A stretch of DNA of 11,567 nt from JAAYRG01 sp964643255 (GCA_964643255.1 CAZXSM010000063.1:1-11567), one strand, 5' to 3'. Positions 1 through 7,862 are shown, counted from the first letter of the stretch. Notes: generated by a model from the letters alone, not told the origin. Translations and numbers: made by a program.

Positions 1-348
1 CTTGGTGACAACTTTGTATCATTTAATTGTACAGGTGAAAAACTAGATGCAGCTTTTGAATTTGCAAGTTATTTAAGTACTGAAACAATGGTTGATTATT
101 ATACAGAAATCGGAATCATACCAGTGATTAAGGGAGCTGAAGATAAAATTACAGATCCAATTAGCTTAACAATCTCTGAGGCAGCAGCAAATGCAGCAGA
201 CGTACAGCTTTGGTATGACCAATACTTAAGTCCAAGTGTAGCTAATGCACACTTAGATGGTAGCCAAGAATTATTCGGCCTAACTATGACACCTGAAGAA
301 GCTAATAAGTTAATGCAAGATGCAATGGATGAAGAACTAGGGAAATAA
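1..348 (+). CDS. Extracellular solute-binding protein of a sugar ABC transporter, C-terminal fragment
   Basis: This is the last 115 residues of a protein whose start lies before the window; frame 1 is open from base 1 to the TAA at 346-348. The reading begins LGDNFVSFNC and runs through an alternating helix/loop region with a typical binding-protein C-terminal lobe pattern: an AAFEFASYLST helix, a conserved GIIPVIKG turn, and a final helix preceded by TMTPEEANKLMQDA. In family 1 lipoprotein binding proteins this lobe helps close over the sugar outside the membrane and docks on the permeases. The signal peptide and lipobox are out of view. Two CUT1-type permease genes follow directly, which fixes the role as substrate capture for that importer. 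An internal ATG at 88 is not a real start, because coding similarity continues upstream of it. Substrate is unknown; a monosaccharide, polyol or oligosaccharide are all possible. Confidence 0.82.
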   Translation, partial: LGDNFVSFNCTGEKLDAAFEFASYLSTETMVDYYTEIGIIPVIKGAEDKITDPISLTISEAAANAADVQLWYDQYLSPSVANAHLDGSQELFGLTMTPEEANKLMQDAMDEELGK

Positions 349-357
349 TGTTAATAA

Positions 358-388
358 AAAAGAGGGAAGGAATAAACTTCCCTCTTTT
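358..388 (+). terminator. Hairpin between binding-protein gene and permease genes
   Basis: A perfect 12-bp inverted repeat (358-369 pairing with 377-388) has a 7-base loop and an A-run before it, and its right arm ends in TTTT. It lies 9 bases after the binding-protein stop and before the permease ribosome site. In binding-protein/permease operons such intergenic hairpins commonly act as partial terminators or mRNA 3'-end stabilisers, so that the binding protein is made in excess. Because the permease genes have no other obvious promoter here, partial readthrough is more likely than complete termination. Confidence 0.75.
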
Positions 389-406
389 ATTTAAAGAGGT
401 GATATC

Positions 407-1303
407 ATGAAAAAGGGAAATACAATCAGTAATAGACAAAGAAGAACAAATATTGCAGCATTTGTCTTTTTAATACCTGCATTTATTATATTAATTGTTT
501 TTATTTTTTACCCTATTATTGACACATTTAGAATTAGTATGTTTGACTGGAATGGAATTTCTAGCGATATGGATTTTATAGGCTTAGGTAATTGGAAAAA
601 ACTAATTAATGATAAGAGTTTTTGGTATGCATTTAGAAATAATATAGTTATTGTTATTTTTTCAATTATATTGCAAATACCTATAGGTTTACTTATGGCT
701 ACTTTTATAGAATTTAAAAAGAAAAACACAACAATATATAAAGTTATATGGTTCGTTCCATTATTAATGTCATCAGTTGCAATTGGATTTTTGTTCACTT
801 ATGCATTAGCTGCACAAGGAGGAATATTTAGTTTTTTCTCTAATTTGTTTGGAGGAGGAAATGTTGACTTACTAGGTAATCCTGATACAGCATTAATGAC
901 AGTGATTTTTGTAATAGCTTGGCAATTTACCCCTATGTATATGGTTTATTCATTAGCAGCATATACTAATATTTCAACAGAGGTTTATGAGGCATCAATA
1001 ATTGATGGTGCGACAAAGCCACAGTATTTTTTAAGGATAGCACTTCCACTATTAACTCCGTTTCTAAAAAATGCTGCAATCTTATCTATGGTTGGTTCTC
1101 TAAAATACTTTGACCTGATTTATGTTTTGACCGGTGGAGGGCCAGGTACTTCAACGGAATTAATGGCCACATATATGTATAAAAAATCTTTTGCCGAATT
1201 TAACATGGGTTATGGTTCAACTGTAGCAGGTGGAATGTTTATTTTAATTTCTGTAGTAGCAATAATTACAATGAGAATATTACAAGGTAAGAAGGAGGTA
1301 TAG
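407..1303 (+). CDS. Carbohydrate ABC transporter permease, first subunit (MsmF/UgpA/LplB type)
   Basis: A 298-residue inner-membrane subunit of a CUT1-family importer. A charged N-terminus (residues 1-15) is followed by a first membrane segment (about 17-39), with further hydrophobic segments around 78-101, 112-132, 162-184, 221-240 and 271-291, giving the six spans expected. The cytoplasmic EAA loop that contacts the ATPase is seen at about 194-219 (YEASIIDGATKPQYF then LPLLTP), with the invariant glycine at 201. The LTGGGPGTST motif at 241-250 is highly typical of this subunit class. Start at 407 is supported by a strong ribosome site, AAAGAGGTGAT at 393-403. The stop at 1301-1303 lies 4 bases before the next permease, so the two are translationally linked. 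Family is firm; substrate cannot be read from the sequence. Confidence 0.93.
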   Translation: MKKGNTISNRQRRTNIAAFVFLIPAFIILIVFIFYPIIDTFRISMFDWNGISSDMDFIGLGNWKKLINDKSFWYAFRNNIVIVIFSIILQIPIGLLMATFIEFKKKNTTIYKVIWFVPLLMSSVAIGFLFTYALAAQGGIFSFFSNLFGGGNVDLLGNPDTALMTVIFVIAWQFTPMYMVYSLAAYTNISTEVYEASIIDGATKPQYFLRIALPLLTPFLKNAAILSMVGSLKYFDLIYVLTGGGPGTSTELMATYMYKKSFAEFNMGYGSTVAGGMFILISVVAIITMRILQGKKEV

Positions 1304-1307
1304 AATA

Positions 1308-2153
1308 ATGGCTGAAACAAAAAGTGATATAAAAAGTAAAATAAGCTGGGTTATTGCATATATATTTGCAATACTTGCTTTAGTCGTATCAATACTTCCA
1401 TTTATTTATATGGTTTTAAATTCTTTCAAAAACAGATTTGAAATGCTAGTGTCAGGAATATTTAGCCTTCCTGAAAAACTAGATTTTTCTAACTATGCAG
1501 AAATATTAACTAGTGGATTTTCTGGATATTTTATAAATAGTGTAATTTTACTTGTGGTTTCTATAGCTTTAATATTATTTATATCAGCTTGTGCATCATA
1601 TCCTTTAGCAAGGTTTGAATTCAAATCAAGAAACCTAGTTTATGGTATAATAATTGCTTGTATGGCAATTCCTATACATGTTACACTTATACCAGTTTTT
1701 AAAATGAGTCAAAATCTAAATATATATGACTCATTACTGGCACTTATAGGTCCTAATGTGGCATTTGCAATACCTGTTTCTGTTTTTATACTTACAGGAT
1801 TTATGGCATCAATTGAACCAGAAATAGAAGAAGCTGCAGAAATTGATGGTTGTAATAAATTCCAGATGTTCTTTAAAATTATGTTTCCATTAACCAAACC
1901 AGGTCTTGCTACATTGGCTATATATAATGGAGTTAATATATGGAATGAATTCAGCTTTGCAAATACTTTAACTCAATCAGCAGAGAACAGAACATTACCT
2001 TTAGCTGTTTGGGATTATCAAGGACAATACGTTATGAATACACCTATGATTATGGCAGTATTAACTTTGACAGTGCTACCAATGATAATATTTTTCATTT
2101 TTGCACAAGATAAGTTGATTAAAGGAATGACAGCAGGTGCAGTAAAAGGATAA
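1308..2153 (+). CDS. Carbohydrate ABC transporter permease, second subunit (MsmG/UgpE/AraQ type)
   Basis: A 281-residue membrane protein, partner of the preceding permease in a heterodimeric CUT1 channel. Hydrophobic spans appear at about 13-37, 74-98, 110-131, 142-166, 199-215 and 247-266. The EAA loop is at about 175-201 (EAAEIDGCNKFQMFF, then FPLTKPGL), with G181 conserved. The C-terminus ends in the family-typical pattern of a last span followed by KLIKGMTAGAVKG. The ribosome site AAGGAGGT lies at 1292-1299, inside the end of the upstream gene, with good spacing to ATG 1308. No ATP-binding subunit gene follows before the assembly gap. Clostridial CUT1 systems often share one MsmK/UgpC-like ATPase encoded elsewhere, so its absence is not unusual, although the gap could in principle hide sequence. 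Confidence 0.93.
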   Translation: MAETKSDIKSKISWVIAYIFAILALVVSILPFIYMVLNSFKNRFEMLVSGIFSLPEKLDFSNYAEILTSGFSGYFINSVILLVVSIALILFISACASYPLARFEFKSRNLVYGIIIACMAIPIHVTLIPVFKMSQNLNIYDSLLALIGPNVAFAIPVSVFILTGFMASIEPEIEEAAEIDGCNKFQMFFKIMFPLTKPGLATLAIYNGVNIWNEFSFANTLTQSAENRTLPLAVWDYQGQYVMNTPMIMAVLTLTVLPMIIFFIFAQDKLIKGMTAGAVKG

Positions 2154-2202
2154 ATATAGAACAAACATAGGTCTACGAAAAATATATTTAAAATTATATA
2201 AA

Positions 2203-2302
2203 NNNNNNNNNNNNNNNNNNNNNNNNNNNNNNNNNNNNNNNNNNNNNNNNNNNNNNNNNNNNNNNNNNNNNNNNNNNNNNNNNNNNNNNNNNNNNNNNNN
2301 NN
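2203..2302. other. Assembly gap (100 Ns)
   Basis: An uninterrupted run of exactly 100 N characters. A round 100 is the usual placeholder for a scaffold gap of unknown size, so the true distance is not given by the coordinates. It removes the start, ribosome site and promoter region of the histidine kinase gene. Adjacency of the transporter and the two-component system therefore rests on scaffolding. Confidence 0.98.
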
Positions 2303-3910
2303 GAACAAGCTATAGAAAACTTAACAATTATGTCTAATAATTATGAAAGTAATTTAAATCAATATAAATCATTAGCAACCTCAGTTGTATTAGATGATCA
2401 GGTACAAAAATATACTTTTGCATCAAGGCTTGATGGAGCTATGTCAGGTGATGTATATAAAACTCTGCGGAATTTACTATATATTCAAAATAATGCTAAC
2501 TTTATTGCTGTAACCAATAGGGAAGCAGACACTTATGTATATAATGGGAATTATAATCTTCATGAGAGTGATTTTAAAGATTTCCCTAAAGATTTTTCTA
2601 AGAGTATTCCTGGCAAAGAGAAAGTAGATATACAACTTAGTTTTTCTAATAGTTTTTTTGGAGGCGAAAGAAACACCTTAACTTTATATATTCCGATATA
2701 TTCAGTGACAACTATAAATTCAGAAAATGGAGTTGTTATTATCAATTTAGATGATAATGTAATAGATGAGCTTAGGAATCAAAATCATATTTCAGATTCT
2801 CATCTTTATTTAACTGATGTTGAAGGGGTAGTCTTGTCTGCATCAGAACAAAATGGAATAAGAATTGGTGATACAGTTACATTTCGTGATGAAATCACGG
2901 GAGATATAGGTAGTTTATGGAACAAAGGGAAGTTAGTAAATTATAAGAAAGTTGGAGATTGGAATTTATACCTTGTTCATGAGATTTCTCCACGATATTT
3001 AGTTCAAAACTTGATAAATACAATTCTCATCTTATTAATAATTATGGTATTGGTATTAGGGGTTGCATTAATAATATCAAAGAAGACCATACATAGATTA
3101 TATTATCCCTTAAACAAATTAGTTGATAAAATGAATGACGTTTCCAAAGGGGAAATGCATACTCGTATAAGTACAAATGAAATGGATCTTGACATCAAAA
3201 AACTTACCATAGGTTTTAATACTATGATGGACCAAATTGATATTTTATTTGATAGGGTTAAGGAAGAACAGCTTCAGTTGGACCAGGCTAAATTAAATGC
3301 ATTGCAGTCTCAAATTCAACCACACTTTTTATATAATACCTTAGAGTGTATTCATTGGCAAGCCTTAGCAGATGGAAATGATAAAATTTCAACCTTAGTG
3401 AAGGCGCTAGCCAATTATTATAGAATAAGTCTGAGTGATGGATATGATATTATTACACTCGAAGAAGAACTTAAGCTTGTAAAGAATTATTTAATCATTC
3501 AAAATATGAGATACGAAGATTTAATTGAATTAAATATTAATATTGACGAAAAATATAAAAATATTAAAATTCCAAAACTTACAATACAGCCATTGATTGA
3601 GAATTCAATATATCATGGTATTCGTATTAAAGAGGACAAAAAAGGTATAATTCATATTACTCTTAGAGAAACGGATAAGGGTGTATGTATAGAGGTGGCT
3701 GACAACGGTGGTGGAATGAAGGAAGAAGAAATTGAAAGATTAAATAATTCTATAACGAAGTTTGATAGAAGCGTTGGTTTCGGAATTAATAATGTTAATA
3801 AAAGAATTGAACTAATGTTTGGCCCAGATTACGGATTAAAATATAGCTCCAACCATAATGGAGGTATAATTGCTGAAGTTAATTTGCCAAAGGGAGAGAA
3901 AAATGTATAG
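2303..3910 (+). CDS. Membrane sensor histidine kinase, YesM/LytS-like family, 5' end missing in gap
   Basis: The frame is open right up to the gap: the codons at 2303-2329 read EQAIENLTI before the first ATG at 2330, so that ATG is probably internal and the N-terminal membrane span is lost. Counting from that Met, residues 1-220 look like an extracytoplasmic Cache-type sensor domain. A membrane span lies at about 228-250 and a HAMP linker at about 251-305. The His_kinase domain carries QIQPHFLYNTL with the phospho-acceptor at H332. The ATPase domain has the N-box N425 in PLIENSIYHG, the G1 box DNGGGM around D458, and GFGINNVNKRIE at 483-494. This is the family that pairs with AraC-type response regulators in sugar sensing, and such a regulator follows with an 8-base overlap. 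The ligand is unknown; proximity suggests the transported sugar. Confidence 0.93.
   Translation, partial: EQAIENLTIMSNNYESNLNQYKSLATSVVLDDQVQKYTFASRLDGAMSGDVYKTLRNLLYIQNNANFIAVTNREADTYVYNGNYNLHESDFKDFPKDFSKSIPGKEKVDIQLSFSNSFFGGERNTLTLYIPIYSVTTINSENGVVIINLDDNVIDELRNQNHISDSHLYLTDVEGVVLSASEQNGIRIGDTVTFRDEITGDIGSLWNKGKLVNYKKVGDWNLYLVHEISPRYLVQNLINTILILLIIMVLVLGVALIISKKTIHRLYYPLNKLVDKMNDVSKGEMHTRISTNEMDLDIKKLTIGFNTMMDQIDILFDRVKEEQLQLDQAKLNALQSQIQPHFLYNTLECIHWQALADGNDKISTLVKALANYYRISLSDGYDIITLEEELKLVKNYLIIQNMRYEDLIELNINIDEKYKNIKIPKLTIQPLIENSIYHGIRIKEDKKGIIHITLRETDKGVCIEVADNGGGMKEEEIERLNNSITKFDRSVGFGINNVNKRIELMFGPDYGLKYSSNHNGGIIAEVNLPKGEKNV
3889..3896 (+). promoter_or_regulatory. Ribosome binding site deciding the response-regulator start
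   Basis: AAAGGGAG lies six bases before ATG 3903. An earlier in-frame ATG at 3870 has no such site and would add 11 residues before the conserved MYRVLIVDDE start of the receiver domain, so 3903 is preferred. Confidence 0.8.
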
Positions 3911-5471
3911 GGTATTAATTGTAGATGATGAAAAAATGATTCGCGAAGGAATTAGAAAAAGCCTTGATTGGGAATATTTATCTGTTGATGAGGTGTTTAC
4001 AGCAGCCTCTGCAAAAGAAGCGACCCAAATTTTAGAAACAAGGCAAATAGACCTAATGGTAACTGACATTAGTATGGCAGAAGTTAGTGGTTTAGAGTTA
4101 GTTGAACAAATTAGAAAAACTGAAAACCCTTTACGTATTATAGTACTAACTGGCTATGATAGATTTGATTATGCTAGGCAAGCCTTGCAATTACAAGTTC
4201 ATGATTTTTTACTTAAACCCATAGATGAAGAAGAACTAACACAAAGTATAAAGAAACAATTAGATGAATATGATAGAATTAAAACATCTAAAAAGGAAGT
4301 GATGGCACAAAAACGCGCTGAGGTTGTACATCAACAATATATACTTGAGCATTTTATGAGAGAGCTTATTGAAGGTAAAATTGAAGATAAAGAAAAGTTG
4401 GATTTGTTTTATAAACAATTTCATTTTAGATCAAATCAAAAAATGAGAGTGATTATTCTAATACCGAAACTTTTTGCTATAGGAGAAAAGGACCTTGAAC
4501 ATAATCGTTTTTACACATTAAAAAACATGTGTATAGATATAATTGATAAAGAAAACTTAGGTATAACATTTAGTGATAGAGATAATCTAATAGTTGTTGC
4601 ATTGTATTGTCAAGAAAATAATAAAGCAGATAATCAAAACATTAAAATGTTTGCCCAAAACATTAATGAAAGACTTAAAATGAACCCACAACTATTTATA
4701 GGGTCGCCAATAACAGGTTTTGAAAATTTGTATATTTCATATAACAGCGCAAGGTATGAGATAGGAAGTAAATTAGGAGTAAAAGAAGAGTTTATTAAAT
4801 TAAACCTTAAGAATAACAGATTAGATCTTTTTCAAGATGTATTTCAAGTGTTTAAGAACGAGATTGCTGAAAGTGTTGATGATAAGGCCCAAATGCTCCA
4901 TATATTAGAACGTTTCAAAATGGCCGTTGAATCTTATAATTTATCATTAGAATACACTATAAGTTGTTATTTTGAATTACTTACTACTGTTTACTATGTA
5001 TATTTCAATGAAACTGGAAATGTTTTTGACCAACAATTATCTTCTTTTTTAACAACTGCAAATGGGTTAGATAGGGATGAAGTTGGAGAAATAGCAGAAT
5101 TATACTTATGTAAACTTTTTGATAATAACGATGAAGAAGAACACGAACTTATTCGTGAAGCCAAAAAGATAATTAATAGCAATTTGGATAAAGATATTAC
5201 AATGGCTTTCATAGCAGATAAATTATCTATAACGTCAAACTATTTATCAAAACTATTTAAACAAATTACAGGAGAGGGTTGTAAAGATTATATTGTAAGA
5301 AAACGTATAGAGAAAGCTAAGATCTTATTAGAGACAACATCAATTAGTGTTGGAGAGATAGCTTATATGACGGGATATAACGATGCAAATTACTTTTCTG
5401 CTGTATTTAAGAAACAAATTGGTAGTACTCCTTCAGAATTTAGAAAGAACTATCAAAAGAGCTATCAATAA
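3903..5471 (+). CDS. Response regulator, receiver plus AraC-type DNA-binding domain (YesN-like)
   Basis: A 522-residue cytoplasmic transcription factor, partner of the upstream kinase. The receiver domain spans about 1-120, with the acidic pair D8/D9, phospho-acceptor D55 (LMVTDISM), T83 and K105 all in place. A long middle region (about 125-410) of unclear fold, predicted mostly helical, is normal for YesN-type proteins. The C-terminal AraC double helix-turn-helix is at about 418-518, including the second-helix signature IAYMTGYNDANYFSAVFKK and the ending STPSEFRKNY. Start 3903 overlaps the kinase stop by 8 bases, which implies coupled translation. The usual proline after D55 in the DxxMP loop is alanine here (SMAEVSG), a mild deviation. 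It probably activates the transporter and the downstream dehydrogenase genes; this target assignment is inferred from position only. Confidence 0.94.
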   Translation: MYRVLIVDDEKMIREGIRKSLDWEYLSVDEVFTAASAKEATQILETRQIDLMVTDISMAEVSGLELVEQIRKTENPLRIIVLTGYDRFDYARQALQLQVHDFLLKPIDEEELTQSIKKQLDEYDRIKTSKKEVMAQKRAEVVHQQYILEHFMRELIEGKIEDKEKLDLFYKQFHFRSNQKMRVIILIPKLFAIGEKDLEHNRFYTLKNMCIDIIDKENLGITFSDRDNLIVVALYCQENNKADNQNIKMFAQNINERLKMNPQLFIGSPITGFENLYISYNSARYEIGSKLGVKEEFIKLNLKNNRLDLFQDVFQVFKNEIAESVDDKAQMLHILERFKMAVESYNLSLEYTISCYFELLTTVYYVYFNETGNVFDQQLSSFLTTANGLDRDEVGEIAELYLCKLFDNNDEEEHELIREAKKIINSNLDKDITMAFIADKLSITSNYLSKLFKQITGEGCKDYIVRKRIEKAKILLETTSISVGEIAYMTGYNDANYFSAVFKKQIGSTPSEFRKNYQKSYQ

Positions 5472-5492
5472 AAAACCACAATATAAAAAGAG

Positions 5493-5520
5493 TGTACTGT
5501 ATATAGAATAATTATACTAT
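5493..5520 (+). promoter_or_regulatory. Possible promoter and regulator site for the catabolic genes
   Basis: The 89 bases between the response regulator and the dehydrogenase show no terminator hairpin. TATACT at 5513-5518 could serve as a -10 element, with no good -35 at the right distance, which fits an activator-dependent promoter. The octamers TGTACTGT (5493-5500) and TATACTAT (5513-5520) share T-TACT-T and are exactly 20 bases apart, close to the two-turn spacing often seen for AraC-family half-sites. In AT-rich DNA this may be chance. Confidence 0.3.
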
Positions 5521-5560
5521 GTATAAGAACTTAATAAACAATAAAAGGAGAATATATAAA

Positions 5561-6601
5561 ATGAAGAATAGAGCAGCTTTTATGACAGGTATAAATACTA
5601 TTGAAATGCGAGATATTGAAGTTCCAAAAATTAAAGATAATGAAGTGCTAGTAAAGATAGAATACGTAGGGATATGTGGATCTGATTCACAATATCTTGA
5701 AACAGGTGCAATTGGAGACTTTGTTGTAGAGGGAGACTTTATCCTAGGACACGAATGTGCCGGAGAAGTAGTTGAGTTAGGAAGCGAAGTTACAGATTTA
5801 AAACTTGGTGACAAGGTGGCATTAGAACCAGGAATTACTTGTGGGGAATGTGAGTTCTGTAAGACTGGAAAGTATAATCTATGTCCTGATGTTGAATTCC
5901 TTGCAACTCCACCATATCATGGTTGTTTGGTAAATTATATCGCATTTCCAGCTAATATGTGCTTTAAATTACCAGATAATATGTCAACTAAGGAAGGTGC
6001 TTTAGTTGAGCCCCTATCCGTAGGAATACATTCAGCAGAACAGGGTAATGTATCTTTAGGTGATTCGGTAATTATATTAGGAGCAGGATGTATTGGTTTA
6101 GTAACATTGCTTGCATGTAAGGCATATGGTGCTACAGATATAACAGTAGTTGATATGATGCAAAAAAGATTGAATTTTGCGACTGAATTAGGAGCTAGTA
6201 GAGTTATTAATGCTAGTGAAGCAGATGCTGTAGAAGTAATGAATGAATTTACAAATGGAAAAGGTACTGATGTTGTTATTGAAACAGCAGGAAGTAGTGT
6301 AACCATTAAACAAACTGCTCATTTGGTTAAAAATGGTGGTACTATTGTACTTGTAGGTATGGCACCAGAAGATATTATAGATTATAATTTTGCAAAGATT
6401 ATGGCGAAAGAAGCAACAATTACTTCAGTATTCCGATATAGAAATATCTATCAGAAGGCAATTAATGCAATATCTGAAGGATTAATTGATGTCTCAGGTA
6501 TTGTTACTCATGAGTTTGAATTTGAAGATAGTGCTAAAGCATTTGATTATGTATCCAAAAATAAGAATGATGTTGTTAAAGCATTAATTAAAGTAGACTA
6601 A
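5561..6601 (+). CDS. Zinc-dependent medium-chain dehydrogenase, sorbitol/xylitol (polyol) dehydrogenase-like
   Basis: A 346-residue cytoplasmic oxidoreductase of the length typical for sorbitol, xylitol and threonine dehydrogenases. Catalytic zinc ligands are visible as C39 (GICGSD), H64 with E65 (GHECAGEV) and E150 (VEPLSVG). The structural zinc cysteines C94, C97, C100 and C108 are all present. The Rossmann fold carries GAGCIG at 174-179, and D198 at the end of the second strand predicts NAD over NADP. It most likely interconverts a polyol and a ketose, but sugar-specific activity cannot be assigned. The start at 5561 has AAAAGGAG ten bases upstream. An in-frame ATG at 5519 is rejected because it overlaps a possible -10 element and adds 14 non-family residues. 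It is the first gene of a four-gene oxidoreductase/isomerase unit. Confidence 0.92.
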   Translation: MKNRAAFMTGINTIEMRDIEVPKIKDNEVLVKIEYVGICGSDSQYLETGAIGDFVVEGDFILGHECAGEVVELGSEVTDLKLGDKVALEPGITCGECEFCKTGKYNLCPDVEFLATPPYHGCLVNYIAFPANMCFKLPDNMSTKEGALVEPLSVGIHSAEQGNVSLGDSVIILGAGCIGLVTLLACKAYGATDITVVDMMQKRLNFATELGASRVINASEADAVEVMNEFTNGKGTDVVIETAGSSVTIKQTAHLVKNGGTIVLVGMAPEDIIDYNFAKIMAKEATITSVFRYRNIYQKAINAISEGLIDVSGIVTHEFEFEDSAKAFDYVSKNKNDVVKALIKVD

Positions 6602-6613
6602 ACTATCTACTTT
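6590..6613 (+). other. Small inverted repeat over the zinc dehydrogenase stop codon
   Basis: AAAGTAGA (6590-6597) pairs perfectly with TCTACTTT (6606-6613) around an 8-base loop that contains the TAA stop. It is followed by an A/T-rich stretch with a second weak 6-bp hairpin (GCTTTA / TAAAGC, near 6619-6635) but no clean T-run. It could be an mRNA processing or attenuation element; termination is unlikely to be strong. Confidence 0.35.
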
Positions 6614-6667
6614 GGAAGCTTTATTTATTAAAGCAAAAAATATAAACAAGCTAGAAAGGGGAAACAT

Positions 6668-7849
6668 ATGCAAAACTTTACATTTTACAGTCCAACATAT
6701 TTTGTATTTGGAAAAGAGAAGGAAAATCAAGTAGGTCATTATGTTAAAAGATTTGGAGGAAGTAAAGTACTAATTCACTATGGTGGAGGTTCCGCTATAA
6801 AGTCTGGCTTAATGGACAGGGTAAAAACATCTCTTAAAAATGAAGATATTGATTTTGTTGAATTAGGTGGAGTACAACCTAATCCAATAGATACTAAAGT
6901 ATATGAAGGTATCGAATTGTGTAGGAAAGAAGGAGTTGACTTTATTCTTGCAGTTGGTGGAGGCAGTACTATTGATTCTTCTAAAGCCATTGCAGCAGGA
7001 GTAAAATATGACGGAGACTTTTGGGATTATTATTCTCAAGATAAAGTTGTAAACAATGCTTTAAAAATTGGAACTGTATTGACTATTCCAGCAGCTGGTA
7101 GTGAAGGGTCCGCTGATTCTGTAATAACTAAAACAGATGGAATGTTGAAATGGGATACTACAGGAGAAGCTCTTCGCCCAACATTTTCAATAATGAATCC
7201 AGAGCTTACTATGACTCTTCCTCCATATCAAACAGCATGTGGGATAACAGATATTATGGCTCATGTATTTGAAAGATATTTTACAAATACAAGTGATGTC
7301 GAGATAACAGATAGAATGTGCGAATCTATACTTCTTACTATGATTAAAGAAGGTCCAAAGGTAATTGCAAACCCTAATGACTACGGTGCAAGAGCTAACA
7401 TTATGTGGTCTGGAATGGTTGCCCATAATAATTTAGTAGGAGTAGGTAGAGAACAAGACTGGTCTAGCCATACAATGGAGCATGAATTATCAGCACTATA
7501 TGATGTTGCTCACGGTGCGGGCTTAGCAGTAATGTTTCCAGCATGGATGAAATATGTAGTAAAACACGATATAAACCGCTTTGCTCAACTAGCAGTAAGA
7601 GTGTGGCATGTACCTATGGATTTTGTTAATCCAGAAGTAACAGCATTGGAAGGTATTAATCGTTTTGAAAAATTCTTAACTTCCATTGGAATGCCAATTA
7701 ATTTTGAAGAATTAGGAGCAAAAGCAGAAGATATTCCTAAGATGGTAGAAAAAATTAACTTTGGTGAAGAAGGAACGATAGGTAACTTTGTGAAACTGAA
7801 TAGTGATGATGTAGAAAAAATATATAAATTAGCAGCAGATAATCTGTAG
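6668..7849 (+). CDS. Iron-containing alcohol dehydrogenase, YqhD/BdhA-like
   Basis: A 393-residue group III (iron-type) alcohol dehydrogenase. The N-terminal nucleotide-binding part has YGGGSAIKSG at about 38-47 and AVGGGSTIDSSK at 95-106. The metal ligands expected for this family are seen as D195 and H199 (GITDIMAH), H268 (WSSHTMEHEL) and H282 (DVAHGAGLAV), a spacing that closely matches E. coli YqhD. Relatives reduce aldehydes with NADPH, from butyraldehyde to glycolaldehyde and other small aldehydes, in the cytoplasm. AAAGGGG at 6655-6661 supports ATG 6668. The next gene begins 13 bases after the stop. In this locus it could dispose of an aldehyde made during sugar breakdown or rebalance cofactors; the substrate is not deducible. 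Family call is firm. Confidence 0.93.
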   Translation: MQNFTFYSPTYFVFGKEKENQVGHYVKRFGGSKVLIHYGGGSAIKSGLMDRVKTSLKNEDIDFVELGGVQPNPIDTKVYEGIELCRKEGVDFILAVGGGSTIDSSKAIAAGVKYDGDFWDYYSQDKVVNNALKIGTVLTIPAAGSEGSADSVITKTDGMLKWDTTGEALRPTFSIMNPELTMTLPPYQTACGITDIMAHVFERYFTNTSDVEITDRMCESILLTMIKEGPKVIANPNDYGARANIMWSGMVAHNNLVGVGREQDWSSHTMEHELSALYDVAHGAGLAVMFPAWMKYVVKHDINRFAQLAVRVWHVPMDFVNPEVTALEGINRFEKFLTSIGMPINFEELGAKAEDIPKMVEKINFGEEGTIGNFVKLNSDDVEKIYKLAADNL

Positions 7850-7851
7850 AG

Positions 7852-7859
7852 AGAAGGTG
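7852..7859 (+). promoter_or_regulatory. Ribosome binding site deciding the aldo/keto reductase start
   Basis: AGAAGGTG lies just before ATG 7863. A GTG at 7857 is in frame but sits inside this site, so it cannot be the start that the site serves; ATG 7863 is chosen. Confidence 0.7.
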
Positions 7860-7862
7860 CTT

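Noticed and set aside
508..798. Minus-strand open frame of 96 codons inside the first permease
   Set aside because: It is antisense to a clear membrane protein; the residue pattern mirrors the sense hydrophobic codons and has no ribosome site or family motif.
2154..2202. Possible promoter or small RNA after the permeases
   Set aside because: Only 49 bases remain before the gap; they are A/T-rich without a clear hairpin or -35/-10 pair, so nothing can be supported.
2018..2308. Minus-strand open frame crossing the N run
   Set aside because: It exists only because unknown bases are read as open; the visible parts are antisense to the permease end and to the kinase.
5472..5560. Catabolite-control (cre) site upstream of the dehydrogenase
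   Set aside because: I looked for a palindrome of the TGNAANCGNTNNCA kind here and before 407 and found no acceptable match.
5935..6306. Minus-strand open frame of 123 codons inside the zinc dehydrogenase
   Set aside because: Antisense shadow of a strongly conserved enzyme; no start context or recognisable domain.
7187..7426. Minus-strand frame with cysteine and histidine residues inside the iron ADH
   Set aside because: Antisense to the metal-binding region of the real enzyme; the Cys/His content comes from reverse-reading conserved codons.
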